A stretch of DNA of 64,000 nucleotides from CAXBDP01 sp963974465 (GCA_049340005.1 JBMPIY010000005.1); one strand, 5' to 3'; positions 17,899 through 28,148 are shown, counted from the first letter of the stretch. Notes: generated by a model from the letters alone, not told the origin. Numbers and translations are program-made.

Positions 17899-20800
17899 AT
17901 GAACGACTTTTTTAGCCCTTTCCGCACGGTTATTCTCTTTTTGGCTTTGAGCTTTGCTGGTTTAGCGCTCATACCCAAACTTTCCGTAGATTTTCTGCCT
18001 ACTCCGCCGGACCCGAAAATTCAGGTGACTTATTCTATGGCGCGGTCATCGCCTGAAATTGTAGAGCGATTGGTGACTTCACCTTTGGAGAATACACTCT
18101 CTCAAGTAAGTGGGCTCAAAAAGATTTCATCAACGAGCAGGGATAATAGCGGTACTATCACGCTTGAGTTTGAGAAGGACGCAGATATTGGTTTTAAGAA
18201 ATTTGAGGTAAATACCCTTATTCGAAATGTGTATAGCAAGTTGCCAGAGAATGTGTCATATCCATTTGCACAGCAGTTTGGAGGAGATGATAATAGTAGG
18301 CAGACCAAGGGTCCATTTTTAATTTACACGATTAATGCTCCTTTTGCTCCGTTTAAAATAAAACAGGAAGTGGAAGACGTAATTCGTAAGCAGCTTATTC
18401 AAATGCCTGAACTAGAGGAAGTGGTGATTTCAGGAGCTAGGGATTTGCAGATTACTGTTGATTTAGATTTAGCCAAGCTCATTCAATATAGAATCGATGT
18501 AAATGATGTTTCGGCAAGTATTCGTAACAGCACAGGTAGTGAGTTTCCAGGTTTGGCAACGACATCAGCTTCTCAGCAGTTTTTTATTCGAATAGACAAA
18601 GAGCTTGTTGATATTGTAGAATTAGAGAACATAATTCTAGGATACTTTGAGGGCAAGGAAATAGCGATAAAGGATGTGGGTAGGATTTTCATGGAAGAGC
18701 AGGAGCCCAATAGATATTTTAGAATTGATGGTAAAAATGCTATTAACCTTAGCATTACCCCTCGCGATGGAGTGAATAAAGTAGTTGTAGCGAATGCAGT
18801 GAAAGAGGTTGTGAACAATTCTATCAATTTGCTTCCGGAAGGTTATTCATTATTTCTGCAAACAGATGAGTCGGAGTTTCTTCAAAAGGAGCTTAATAAG
18901 ATTTATAAGAGAACGGGTCTTTCTGTATTGATTCTAACAATTTTCATTTTCTTAGCTAGTCGCAACCCTCGTTATCTCTTAACCATTTTTGCTGGGTTAT
19001 TTGTAAACCTCAGTCTTGCTGCAATTTTGGTTTATTTTCTGGAGGTTAATATTAATTTATATTCATTAGCAGGTATTACCATTTCCTTCGGATTGATAAT
19101 GGATAATGCCATAGTAATGGTGGATCACCTCCATAAAAAAAAGAATGCAAAGATATTTCTGGCTTTGTTGGCGGCATCCTTGACGACAATTATGGCCTTG
19201 CTGTCAGTATTTTTATTGCCAGAGCAGCTTCAGCGTAACTTAATTGACTTTTCAAAAGTGGTGGCAATTACCTTGGCTGTTTCTTTATTTGTTGCTTTGT
19301 TCTTCACGCCGGCTTTATATTTTTTACTATTCAAAGAACGCCTCAAAAGGAACAATCTGCATACTTATCCAAAGCTGCGCAAAAAGGTGAGACTGTTTAG
19401 AGGATATTCAAAAATGATTTATTGGCTTGCTAATAGAAGAAAACTGGTAGTTTTTTTGATCGTTTGGCTTTTCGGTTTTCCAATATTTATGCTACCAACC
19501 AAATGGGATGGCCAAGAATGGTATAATAAATCTCTCGGAAATGAAAAATATCTTGAGCATGTACGACCATGGGTGGATAAAATTACTGGTGGCTCATTTC
19601 GAATGTTCAAAAGAGGGGTTTATGAAAGATCCAGCTATCGTGAGCCAGAGAAAACGCGCCTTTATTTGCGAGCAGGGATGCCATATGGTACTACCCTAGA
19701 TCAAATGAATTATGTAATTAGCTTTTTTGAGGACTTCTTAGTTGGTTATGAAGGAATTGAAAAATTTGTAACCTCTGTAAATTCAGGGCAAAGTGCTTCT
19801 ATTGATATTACTTTCTTAGAGGATTATGAGTTTTCGTCAATCCCGTATCAGCTAAAAGGCGAGCTCATTGCGCGCTCACTAGATTGGTCCGGTGTCAATT
19901 GGAATGTATATGGAGTAGGCCAAGGGTTTAATACAGGGAGTAGTAATCAGATTCCCAGCTACAGTGTCGAAATGTGGGGCTATAATTTTGATGAACTCGC
20001 TGTGCAGGCACAAATTATGGCTGACAAACTTTTAGAACATAGGCGAATTCAAGAAGTGGATATTAATGCCTTATCTGGTTGGCAAGACCGCTCGATGGAT
20101 GAATACATTCTTTCTTTCTCGCCTTCAAAGCTTGCTTTGAACGGAGTAAATCAAGGTCAATTGCTGAGCATGTTGCGCAATATGAGTAAAACAACTTCTG
20201 CGTCTGGATCCATCGAGTTTGATGATAAGCTATATCCTATTTTTGTGAAAACCACAGGCTCTGATAATTTCTCAAGATATCAAATGATGGAAAATGCATT
20301 GCCATTGGATACATCGAGGTTAGTAAGAATAAAGGATTTGGCGGAGTTAGAATTTGTGAAAACGCCGAATACGATTTACAAAGAAAATAGGCAATACAAA
20401 CGGATGGTTCGTTTCGACTATTTCGGTTCTAGTAAGTTTGGTGCCGAGTATCGAGACCAAGTTTTGGAGGAAATGAAAGCAATAATGCCAATTGGCTATA
20501 CCGCAAAAGTTGGTGGTTATGGTTATTGGTTTGGTAACCAAAGTTCAAATATTCAGTACGGATTAATTGTGCTATTGATGTTTGGCATTTTCTTCATTTG
20601 TGGAATTCTATTCGAAAATCTAAAGCAGCCATTCCTAATTATCATTTCTATTCCAGTTTCCTTTATAGGCCTGTTTTTAATTTTCTCTCTGTTCGATTTC
20701 AATTTCGATCAAGGTGGATATGCTGCCTTTCTGATGTTAGGTGGCTTAGTGGTAAATGCCGCAATATTTGTCGTGAATGACTTCAATAATTTGCCAATAG

Positions 20801-21060
20801 CAAATCACAATCGAAGAGTAATAAAGGCAGTTACGGGCAAATGGATTCCGATTATTCTCACAGTATTATCCACCTGCCTAGGTTTGGTGCCATTTATTAT
20901 TGAGGGTCAAAATGAAGTGTTCTGGTTCTCATTGGCTATCGGAACTATTGGCGGGCTTATATTTTCTATGGTAGCGATTTTTATTCTTTTGCCGATATTC
21001 TTGGTGAAAAAGGCTGAATTGGTTTCCACTAAAAGGAAAAGCATTCAACCAGTAGCTTAA
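17899..21060 (+). CDS. RND-family transporter (divergent branch)
   Basis: A 1053-aa RND permease different from the first one: it starts without the usual inner basic residues (MNDFFSPFRTVILFLALSF), then has the periplasmic porter domain (VTYSMARSSPEIVERLV, then GLKKISSTSRDNSG). The transmembrane relay helix GITISFGLIMDNAIVMVDH is at about residues 390-410 and a second cluster lies near the C-terminus. No adaptor gene accompanies it, so it may share the adaptor of the divergent unit. The stop codon overlaps the start of the following DUF4221-like gene (TAATG), so the two were once translationally coupled. Confidence 0.88.
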   Translation: MNDFFSPFRTVILFLALSFAGLALIPKLSVDFLPTPPDPKIQVTYSMARSSPEIVERLVTSPLENTLSQVSGLKKISSTSRDNSGTITLEFEKDADIGFKKFEVNTLIRNVYSKLPENVSYPFAQQFGGDDNSRQTKGPFLIYTINAPFAPFKIKQEVEDVIRKQLIQMPELEEVVISGARDLQITVDLDLAKLIQYRIDVNDVSASIRNSTGSEFPGLATTSASQQFFIRIDKELVDIVELENIILGYFEGKEIAIKDVGRIFMEEQEPNRYFRIDGKNAINLSITPRDGVNKVVVANAVKEVVNNSINLLPEGYSLFLQTDESEFLQKELNKIYKRTGLSVLILTIFIFLASRNPRYLLTIFAGLFVNLSLAAILVYFLEVNINLYSLAGITISFGLIMDNAIVMVDHLHKKKNAKIFLALLAASLTTIMALLSVFLLPEQLQRNLIDFSKVVAITLAVSLFVALFFTPALYFLLFKERLKRNNLHTYPKLRKKVRLFRGYSKMIYWLANRRKLVVFLIVWLFGFPIFMLPTKWDGQEWYNKSLGNEKYLEHVRPWVDKITGGSFRMFKRGVYERSSYREPEKTRLYLRAGMPYGTTLDQMNYVISFFEDFLVGYEGIEKFVTSVNSGQSASIDITFLEDYEFSSIPYQLKGELIARSLDWSGVNWNVYGVGQGFNTGSSNQIPSYSVEMWGYNFDELAVQAQIMADKLLEHRRIQEVDINALSGWQDRSMDEYILSFSPSKLALNGVNQGQLLSMLRNMSKTTSASGSIEFDDKLYPIFVKTTGSDNFSRYQMMENALPLDTSRLVRIKDLAELEFVKTPNTIYKENRQYKRMVRFDYFGSSKFGAEYRDQVLEEMKAIMPIGYTAKVGGYGYWFGNQSSNIQYGLIVLLMFGIFFICGILFENLKQPFLIIISIPVSFIGLFLIFSLFDFNFDQGGYAAFLMLGGLVVNAAIFVVNDFNNLPIANHNRRVIKAVTGKWIPIILTVLSTCLGLVPFIIEGQNEVFWFSLAIGTIGGLIFSMVAIFILLPIFLVKKAELVSTKRKSIQPVA

Positions 21061-22175
21061 TGCTTAAATGCATTTGTTACCTCATTTTCATTTCAGCTCT
21101 AATGGCTTGTCATTCTGAAAAGGAAATCAAAGTTGTAACAGGTGATTTAAAGGATTTTAAGGTAGATGATATCATATTGGCATTGGATGAGTTTTCAACA
21201 GGCAATTCCCAGCTATTCCAGTATAGTCAAATTGGGGATAGTGAATATCTGTTGATGGTAGAGACAGGAGGGATTGGTTCTACCAAAGGTCCAAATATTG
21301 ATCTTTACGATTTGAGTGATGGAGAAAAGCTGAAAAGACTGCATGTGCCTAGAGAAGGCCCAAATGGAGCGCCAATGCCACCTAAAGTATGGATGCTTAA
21401 TTTGGACTCATTACTTCTTATTACCAAAAGGAAGAGGTACGTAATGAACTGGGAGGGTGAAATTATTAATGAAATTTAACTGGAAAATTTCATTGAATCG
21501 ACAGAAGATAAATATCCACAAATCTCTAACTATGCCCATCCAATATTTCTTAATGATGAAATAATTATCGGACTAATGCCAGGGTTATGGGAGTCTGAAT
21601 TATGGCTGCCTGATAAAAGGTTTATAAAATTATCTACTAAGGAAAATAGGGTTTCAGGATTGATAAATTATAGCTACTCGGAAATCTACAAAGAGTATGA
21701 TAGAGATATAAATTACATTAAAATGTTTTCTCAGTAAGTGGGAGAGGATGTTTTTGTCTCATTTGCTCTTGGCGATTCCATTTACAGGCTGGATGGACAA
21801 TAACTTAAGCCAGCTTTTTCTCTTCGATCTTTAAATGATCCTAAGTTTCATTATGTGCCAATTGACGAATTAAAGGGAGGTTTAATTACCATTACTGCGG
21901 GCTATTCTGCGGCATATGTTGCTATGCTTTACGATCCATATAGGAAATTATTTTACAGAATTATGAGTCAGGAGAATCTTAGTGCCGGCAATGATATGAG
22001 CAAAAGGAAGTATAGTGTTCTGGTGGCTGATTTAGAAGGAAATTTCTTAGCTGAATTAGAATTTTCAAGAAATGAATATCTATTCCACAGCGGATTTATT
22101 CATCCCAAAGGCCTTGTTCGGGCAGCAATTAAAGAAAAGGATGATGAACTGGGATTTGATGTTTTTGATATTTAA
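21060..22175 (+). pseudogene. DUF4221-like lipoprotein gene with three in-frame TAA codons
   Basis: One reading frame runs 372 codons from ATG 21060 to the stop at 22173-22175 but is interrupted by TAA at 21477-21479, 21735-21737 and 21801-21803. There are no frameshifts. The parts join into a coherent secreted protein: signal ending ALMAC (Cys17), then REGPNGAPM typical of Bacteroidota beta-propeller/DUF4221 lipoproteins, then LENFIESTEDKYPQISNY, VGEDVFVSFALGDSIYRLDG and LVADLEGNFLAELEFS. Each stop is one substitution away from Lys, Glu or Gln codons. The simplest view is a recently inactivated gene. The intact first part would give a 139-aa fragment. It follows the RND gene with a 1-nt overlap. 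Confidence 0.75.
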
Positions 22176-22220
22176 AAAGCTTTAGATCAATGAGTTTGGT
22201 GCCTCCTTCTATAATCGAAA

Positions 22221-22949
22221 TTACTTTTTCTTAGCCGGTAACTTCATCGTCACTCCCAAATTGAAATTAAAAGGATCTGCATTCAAATCATTATTGGTAA
22301 AAGGACCGCTAAATAGTAATTGTCCTTCAAGCTTTACATAATCCCAACCTAAACGGAGTGTAAGACCTGGCTCCCAAAACAAATTTCCTTGGTTGTTGCG
22401 GATGTATTGAAGCTCTTGTTGTACAGTTTCTGGTAGGCCAATTATATTGGGAGCTTCTCCAAAATTAATATATGAAAAGCGGGAGGTGAAAGCTAGATCC
22501 ACAACCTTTGTAGTCAATGCAATTTGAGGTTGAGCAAACAAGCGCAAATAGTCGGTGTTTACTTTAATTTGTCTTTCACCATCTTCAGTATAATATTGGT
22601 TATTGAGACTTCCATAGCCTAAGCCGCCGTATGTTTCGAATACAAAATGTTTGCCCAAAGGCCTAAAGAGACCATAACCTGCTTCACCAAAATATCCACC
22701 ACCACCATTTTCTAAATTTATAGCATGCACATTTAGCATTACTGCTCTATCTTCTGTTATAGCATGAGCTCCTTGTAATTCAAAACCAGTTTGGTATAAT
22801 CCGCCTGAAATTCTTACGCTAGCATGGGTTTGTCCTTGCTCCGTAAACAAAGGCACATTTTGAGCGTTTGGCACATAGTAGGTAGGCCCACAAGATGAAG
22901 CAAGAACTGAAACAATTCCGATTAAAGCGATGCTTGAAAATACTCTCAT
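22221..22949 (-). CDS. Outer-membrane beta-rich lipoprotein
   Basis: A 242-aa protein when started at ATG 22949 (MRVFSS); a GTG at 22958 is upstream but not needed. The signal ends VLASSC, so Cys20 is probably lipidated. The rest alternates short amphipathic strands with Gly/aromatic turns (YFGEAGYGLFRPLGKHFVF, YGGLGYGSL, LTLRLGWDYVKLEGQLLF), the pattern of a small outer-membrane beta-barrel. No family name can be given. It ends next to the broken DUF4221-like gene and starts 61 bp after the amidohydrolase gene, possibly in one operon. An octamer copy at 22479 is read as TSRF. Confidence 0.7.
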   Translation of the reverse strand: MRVFSSIALIGIVSVLASSCGPTYYVPNAQNVPLFTEQGQTHASVRISGGLYQTGFELQGAHAITEDRAVMLNVHAINLENGGGGYFGEAGYGLFRPLGKHFVFETYGGLGYGSLNNQYYTEDGERQIKVNTDYLRLFAQPQIALTTKVVDLAFTSRFSYINFGEAPNIIGLPETVQQELQYIRNNQGNLFWEPGLTLRLGWDYVKLEGQLLFSGPFTNNDLNADPFNFNLGVTMKLPAKKK

Positions 22950-23010
22950 GTAGTTCACAGATTAATTAAGAAAAAAAATCAGAACAAAGTAAAGACTTAT
23001 TAAGAGAATC

Positions 23011-24369
23011 TCATTCTTTATTTGCTTCAATAATTTCCATTTTCTTTTGATTTAGGGTTTCCTTAGTTATAAACTTCCCTTGTACTATAGCCCCTTCAAT
23101 TGTCTGGAAATTTTCAACAGCTTCCAATGGATTCGCATTTAGCAAAACTAGGTCTGCATCAGCACCAACCGTTATTTGTCCAAATGTTTCTTTTTGCTCA
23201 AAATATTCAGCAGCGTTCACGGTTCCAGTTTTATAAATCTCAAATGGCGACATTCCAGCTCTTGCAAGTGCAGCCATTTCATGATGCGTTGCCACACCTG
23301 GTACATTCAATATTTGTGGTGAATCAGAACCTAGCACAAATGGAACTCCTGCATCATGCAGCATCATTAGCATTTCTCTACGGAAGGCCAGATAATCCTC
23401 CAATTTCTCTTTATTCGGTTGCGAATTATCAAACATGCGCTTTTGGCGAAACCAATTAGCTCTCGTTCCAACCGCCATTAGCTTAAATTCTTCCATCTGT
23501 TCAAATTCCTGAGCTGATGCAGGTCCCATCCAGCGCTCAAAAAGGCTTTGGGTGGGTACAATCCAAGTTTTTTGAGCTTTGGTCATTTTCACCAATTCAT
23601 CCATTTTATTTCTGTCGATATGCTCAATCAGATTGACACCAAATAGACCTGAAACTTGTGGATCGAGCAATGATTTGTCGCTTACCAAAGCTTCGATATA
23701 ACCATCCATGTGCTCAATAGAACGATATCCTCCCGCCAATGCATGCACCAAACCTACATCTACAGATACATGTCCGCCATAAAAAATATCTTCATTTTGA
23801 GCTGTTTCGGCGATAGCATCAAATTTCGGCTTATCTAAGCCAGGGTGTAATTTTAGGTGATCATAATTAGCAGCGGCTTGGTCTTTCACCATTTGGCGCC
23901 CCTTTTCTGGATTCTCTACCGAAGTGCCATTAAGAGATGGTCCAGCAGCAAATATTCTTGGACCAACTAGTTCGCCATTGGCAATTTTCTCTTTCAGCAC
24001 CAAATGATTTGGATGGCCGATCATTCCTCTAACTGTAAGCACACCATGCATCACATACAGCCACATGGTTTCCTCTGCGAGCTCCATGTTATTTGGAATG
24101 TGTGAATGAAATTCGGATAAGCCAGGGATTAGATACTTTCCTTTGCCTTCAATTATTTGATAGTTTCCATTATTTTGAAAATCAGCAGAATTGGAGATGG
24201 ATTCGATTTTTCCATTTGAAATTAGAACCGTCTGATTTTCCAGCAATATCTCCCGATCCATAGGAATAACATGGACATCTGTGATTGCTATTTTCTGTGA
24301 AAAAGCGGGAGGTAAAAAGAGGATTACTGCAAGTAAACTAAGGGTGAGAATTTTGAAGTAAGCTTTCAT
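23011..24369 (-). CDS. Secreted metal-dependent amidohydrolase
   Basis: A 452-aa TIM-barrel amidohydrolase with a signal peptide (LPPAFS-Q). Metal ligands are visible in the family order: His88 and His90 in FHSH, Lys173 in LKLHP (the carbamylated lysine), His200 in GGHVS, His220 in IEHMD, and the catalytic Asp in LGSDSP. N- and C-terminal strands form the usual second domain (LIPGLSEF; ADADLVLLNANPL). The closest functional groups are imidazolonepropionase-like and prolidase-like enzymes, many of which cleave C-terminal dipeptides or cyclic amides. Octamer copies at 23729 (ALAGGY) and 24305 (PPAF, in the signal peptide) lie in opposite orientation 576 bp apart. Confidence 0.85.
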   Translation of the reverse strand: MKAYFKILTLSLLAVILFLPPAFSQKIAITDVHVIPMDREILLENQTVLISNGKIESISNSADFQNNGNYQIIEGKGKYLIPGLSEFHSHIPNNMELAEETMWLYVMHGVLTVRGMIGHPNHLVLKEKIANGELVGPRIFAAGPSLNGTSVENPEKGRQMVKDQAAANYDHLKLHPGLDKPKFDAIAETAQNEDIFYGGHVSVDVGLVHALAGGYRSIEHMDGYIEALVSDKSLLDPQVSGLFGVNLIEHIDRNKMDELVKMTKAQKTWIVPTQSLFERWMGPASAQEFEQMEEFKLMAVGTRANWFRQKRMFDNSQPNKEKLEDYLAFRREMLMMLHDAGVPFVLGSDSPQILNVPGVATHHEMAALARAGMSPFEIYKTGTVNAAEYFEQKETFGQITVGADADLVLLNANPLEAVENFQTIEGAIVQGKFITKETLNQKKMEIIEANKE

Positions 24370-24433
24370 GTCAGTTGGATTTTATACCAATTTACGAAAG
24401 CTTACGGATGAAATGTTATCTAATTTTAAAAAT

Positions 24434-25750
24434 TCAATGTTTGGCGTATTCAAATACTTCTTCCACTTCCACCAAGCCTTGAGGATTGATTTCTCTCAAA
24501 AGTACTTTTTTAGTTTCGTTGATCAGCAGCGGATCATAATTGGCCATTATTCGAATGTAGTTCTCAGTAAAGCCCTGCATTTTTCCATCTTCCACATCCT
24601 CTTCGAAGAGCACAGTGAATTCTTTGTCTAAATTCTCTTCGTAGAATTTCCTACGCTTTTTGTCAGATAAAATCCGCAACATTTTGGAGCGCTTCGCTCT
24701 TTCCTTCGGTTCCACAAATCCCGCCATCCTTTCCGCCAAGGTATTTGGTCTTTCGGAATAAGTGAAAACATGCAGATAGGAAATGTTGAGAGCATTTAAA
24801 AACTCATAAGTTTCCAAAAAATCAGTTTCAGTTTCGCCTGGAAAGCCCACGATTACATCTACGCCAATGCAGGCATGCGGCATGTAAGATTTTATGCTAT
24901 TCACCTTCTCTACATATAATTCACGCTGATAACGCCTGCGCATCAGCTTCAAAATCTTGTTGCTACCTGATTGTAGCGGCACATGAAAATGCGGAACAAA
25001 GCTTCTAGACTTTGATACAAATTCAATAATAGGATCGGTCAATAGATTTGGCTCTATGGATGAAATCCGGAATCTCTCTATGGAATTTACAGTGTCAAGT
25101 TGCTTTATTAAGTCAATAAACTTTTCCTCCCGCTTTCCTTCGTTCCAGCCAAAGTCGCCAATATTTACACCTGTGAGTACTATTTCTTTTACGCCTGTTT
25201 CGCCAATGGATTGTGCGCTTTTTACAATATTTACAATCTTATCACTTCGGCTTTCTCCTCTCGCCAATGGGATGGTACAGAAAGAACAAGAGTAATTACA
25301 GCCATCTTGTACTTTCAAGAAAGTACGTGTGCGATCGTGGATAGAATGCGCTGCATGAAAGGTGTTAGCTTCCGCTATTTCAGAAGCTAATATTATGGAC
25401 TCAGGTTTTTTCTCAAAAGCGGGAATCAAATCTAAAAGCTGAAACTTCTCCGCCGCCCCAAGTACTGCATCAACACCGGGAATTTCAGCTATTTCCTTTG
25501 GCTTTAGTTGAGCATAACAGCCGACTATAGCCACAAAAGCATTCGGGGATATTTTTTGCGCCTCCTTTACAATCTTCTTGCATTTTTTATCTGCATTGTC
25601 TGTTACAGAGCAGGTATTGATAATAAATACATCAGGAGAATCGGTGAAATCTACCTTGCGGAAGCCTCTATCTTCAAATTGCCTTGAGATGGTGGAGGTT
25701 TCTGAAAAATTGAGCTTACAGCCTAGAGTATAAAATGCCACTTTTCGCAT
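24434..25750 (-). CDS. mtaB: tRNA-t6A37 methylthiotransferase
   Basis: A 438-aa radical-SAM enzyme that adds a methylthio group to N6-threonylcarbamoyl-adenosine 37 in tRNA. The start is ATG 25750 (MRKVAFYTLGCKLN); an upstream in-frame TTG at 25765 is not needed. The N-terminal UPF0004 domain holds the second-cluster cysteines (Cys11, Cys47, Cys78). The radical-SAM triad is Cys151, Cys155 and Cys158 in CNYSCSFC. LTGVNIGDFG and HVPLQSGSNKIL follow, and a C-terminal TRAM-like region ends the protein. TLGCKLN and CSFCTIP mark the MtaB rather than the MiaB or RimO branch. A -7 box ends 4 nt before the ATG. Confidence 0.92.
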   Translation of the reverse strand: MRKVAFYTLGCKLNFSETSTISRQFEDRGFRKVDFTDSPDVFIINTCSVTDNADKKCKKIVKEAQKISPNAFVAIVGCYAQLKPKEIAEIPGVDAVLGAAEKFQLLDLIPAFEKKPESIILASEIAEANTFHAAHSIHDRTRTFLKVQDGCNYSCSFCTIPLARGESRSDKIVNIVKSAQSIGETGVKEIVLTGVNIGDFGWNEGKREEKFIDLIKQLDTVNSIERFRISSIEPNLLTDPIIEFVSKSRSFVPHFHVPLQSGSNKILKLMRRRYQRELYVEKVNSIKSYMPHACIGVDVIVGFPGETETDFLETYEFLNALNISYLHVFTYSERPNTLAERMAGFVEPKERAKRSKMLRILSDKKRRKFYEENLDKEFTVLFEEDVEDGKMQGFTENYIRIMANYDPLLINETKKVLLREINPQGLVEVEEVFEYAKH

Positions 25751-25754
25751 GGCG

Positions 25755-25762
25755 CAAAGGTA
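25755..25762 (-). promoter_or_regulatory. -7 box directly before mtaB
   Basis: TACCTTTG on the minus strand matches TAnnTTTG exactly and is separated from the ATG at 25750 by only CGCC. If used, the mRNA starts on or beside the start codon, giving a leaderless message. It also supports the chosen start over the upstream TTG. Confidence 0.55.
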
Positions 25763-25938
25763 CAAAAAAGCTATTTATATTTTTCGCGGGGCTATTTTTA
25801 AACCAAAAGGAGTGATTTTTTAATCGACTTTTCAAAAATGACCATTTTTCAGACCCTACAATTTTTAAATTTTTGTAAAAATTTCAGATGATGGGTTAAA
25901 AAAATATCCTATAGAGTATTTTTAGACAAAAATTCTCG

Positions 25939-25946
25939 TAGCTTTG
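25939..25946 (+). promoter_or_regulatory. -7 box before glnN
   Basis: TAGCTTTG is an exact TAnnTTTG match 19 nt before the ATG at 25966, giving a leader of roughly a dozen bases. A T-rich segment sits where the -33 element would be, but it is not an exact TTTG. Confidence 0.5.
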
Positions 25947-25965
25947 GGTAAAATTTTAACCAACA

Positions 25966-28128
25966 ATGTCAAATCTACGATTCCAAGCAATTGCTCAGCT
26001 CCAAAAGAGACAAAAAGTAGTGGTAACACCACCATCAGGTAAAATTTCCGATTACTTCGGAATGAACGTATTTGGTTCAAATCAAATGCGATCTACACTT
26101 TCGCCCGATGTTTTCAAAAAAGTAGAAAGTGCCATCAAGCATGGCAAAAAGATTGACCCTGAAACTGCCGATGCGGTAGCAGCAGCAGCCAAATCTTGGG
26201 CGATGTCCAAAAATGTAACTCATTATACCCACTGGTTTCAGCCCTTGACGGGACTTACTGCTGAAAAGCACGATTCGTTTTTCGATGCTTCTTCAGGTAT
26301 TGAGAAATTTAAAGGTAGCACATTATTGCAGCAAGAACCGGATGCATCATCCTTTCCACATGGTGGCATCAGAAGTACCTTCGAGGCACGCGGCTATACA
26401 GCTTGGGATCCAAGTTCGCCAATGTTTATTTTCGATGGTACATTATGTATCCCAACCATATTTGTGTCATATACTGGTGAGGCACTAGATTATAAAGCAC
26501 CATTGCTCAAAGCGATTGATTTGGTGAGCAAAGCGGCAGTAGATGTAGTAAATTACTTTGATCGAGCGGCTACAAAGGCGATTCCACAATTGGGTTGCGA
26601 GCAAGAATATTTCGTTGTTGATAAGGCTTTATATTCTGCTCGTCCAGATCTGGTGATGGGTGGCCGTACGGTTTTTGGTCATAATCCAGCTAGAGGACAG
26701 CAGCTTGAAGATCATTATTTTGGCTCTATTACTCCTCGTGTATATGACTTTATGCGCGATTTTGAAATAGAATCTTTGAAGCTGGGAATTCCAGTAAGTA
26801 CACGTCACAATGAGGTGGCTCCAGGCCAATTCGAAGTGGCTCCATTATATGAAGAACTGAATCTTTCATCCGATCACAATAGCTTGCTTATCGACGTTAT
26901 GAGCAAGGTTGCTGACCGTCATGGGTTGAAAGTATTGTTCCACGAAAAGCCATTTGCAGGTTTGAATGGGAGCGGAAAGCATAACAACTGGTCATTGGTG
27001 ACGGACACAGGAATCAACCTTTTCCAGCCAAGCAGCAGTGCAAAAGAGAATTTACTGTTCTTGACATTCTTTGTGAATACAGTGAAGGCTGTTTTCGAAT
27101 ACAATGATTTGCTAAGAGCTTCAATTGCTTCTGAAAGCAACGATCATAGATTAGGTGCAAATGAAGCACCTCCCGCTATTATGTCGGTATTCCTAGGCTC
27201 TACAATGAGTAGTGTATTGGATGAGCTTGAAGAAAAAGGCAATGTGAAAATCGAAAAAGGCGATAATATGTATATGAAGTTGGGTATTGATAAAATCCCT
27301 TCTATTATACTCGATAATACAGATCGTAATCGTACTTCACCATTTGCATTTACTGGCAATAAGTTTGAATTCAGAGCAGTTGGTTCTTCTGCCAACGTAG
27401 CAGGACCTATGACAGTGCTCAACCTAATTGTAGCTGAGCAATTGACGCAATTCAAGAAAGAAGTGGATGCCTTAATTAAAAAAGGTAGCGATAAGCGATT
27501 GGCAATTGTAAAAGTGCTTCGTGAGTATATCAAATCTTCAAAAGCGGTTCGTTTCGAAGGAGATGGCTATTCTGATGAGTGGGCAAAAGAAGCTGAGAAA
27601 AGAGGCTTGAAGAACATCAAAAGTACACCAGAAGCATTTGATGTATTTAATGATAAGAAGACCTTGGATCTATTCACGCGTAATGGAGTGATGAACGAGC
27701 GGGAGGTACATGCCCGTACCGAAATCATGCTCGAAAGCTATGTGAAAAACGTTCAAATCGAATCGCGTATGATGGGTGATTTGGCATTGAACCACATTAT
27801 TCCAACAGCGATTGCTTATCAGAATATTTTGATTCAAAACGCAAATGGCCTTAAAGGTTTGGGGCTTGACAATTCAGCTGTTGTGGAATCCATTCAGACT
27901 ATTTCAAAGCACATACATGCCATCAAAGTGGATGTGGATAAGATGATAGACGAAAGAAGAAGAATCAATAAGATTGAAGATTCTAAAGAACGAGCACTTG
28001 CTTATTGTCATGAAGTGAAGGAGAGATTTTTCTCTGAAATCAGATACCATGTTGACAAGCTCGAACTATTAGTAGATGACGAACATTGGCCACTTGTGAA
28101 ATATAGAGAATTACTTTTCTTAAGATAA
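25966..28128 (+). CDS. glnN: Glutamine synthetase type III
   Basis: A 720-aa enzyme that makes glutamine from glutamate, ammonia and ATP. Length and architecture are those of the GSIII class typical of Bacteroidota, not the 470-aa GSI. The GSIII-specific N-terminal domain comes first (KISDYFGMNVFG, THYTHWFQPLTGLTAEKHD). Then come catalytic-domain motifs: GCEQEYFVVD, TRHNEVAPGQFEVAP, HEKPFAGLNGSGKHNNWS, NDHRLGANEAPPAI, RNRTSPFAFTGNKFEFRA. The C-terminus is a helical GSIII domain. It is monocistronic, with its own -7 box and a strong terminator. Two octamer copies lie in it (27169 and 27699), in opposite orientation. Confidence 0.97.
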   Translation: MSNLRFQAIAQLQKRQKVVVTPPSGKISDYFGMNVFGSNQMRSTLSPDVFKKVESAIKHGKKIDPETADAVAAAAKSWAMSKNVTHYTHWFQPLTGLTAEKHDSFFDASSGIEKFKGSTLLQQEPDASSFPHGGIRSTFEARGYTAWDPSSPMFIFDGTLCIPTIFVSYTGEALDYKAPLLKAIDLVSKAAVDVVNYFDRAATKAIPQLGCEQEYFVVDKALYSARPDLVMGGRTVFGHNPARGQQLEDHYFGSITPRVYDFMRDFEIESLKLGIPVSTRHNEVAPGQFEVAPLYEELNLSSDHNSLLIDVMSKVADRHGLKVLFHEKPFAGLNGSGKHNNWSLVTDTGINLFQPSSSAKENLLFLTFFVNTVKAVFEYNDLLRASIASESNDHRLGANEAPPAIMSVFLGSTMSSVLDELEEKGNVKIEKGDNMYMKLGIDKIPSIILDNTDRNRTSPFAFTGNKFEFRAVGSSANVAGPMTVLNLIVAEQLTQFKKEVDALIKKGSDKRLAIVKVLREYIKSSKAVRFEGDGYSDEWAKEAEKRGLKNIKSTPEAFDVFNDKKTLDLFTRNGVMNEREVHARTEIMLESYVKNVQIESRMMGDLALNHIIPTAIAYQNILIQNANGLKGLGLDNSAVVESIQTISKHIHAIKVDVDKMIDERRRINKIEDSKERALAYCHEVKERFFSEIRYHVDKLELLVDDEHWPLVKYRELLFLR

Positions 28129-28148
28129 TTTGATTGGGGTTTTATAGC

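Noticed and set aside
21855..22175. Separate 106-aa gene starting with GTG
   Set aside because: It is in the same frame as the gene starting at 21060 and continues its domain; it is the last part of one interrupted gene.
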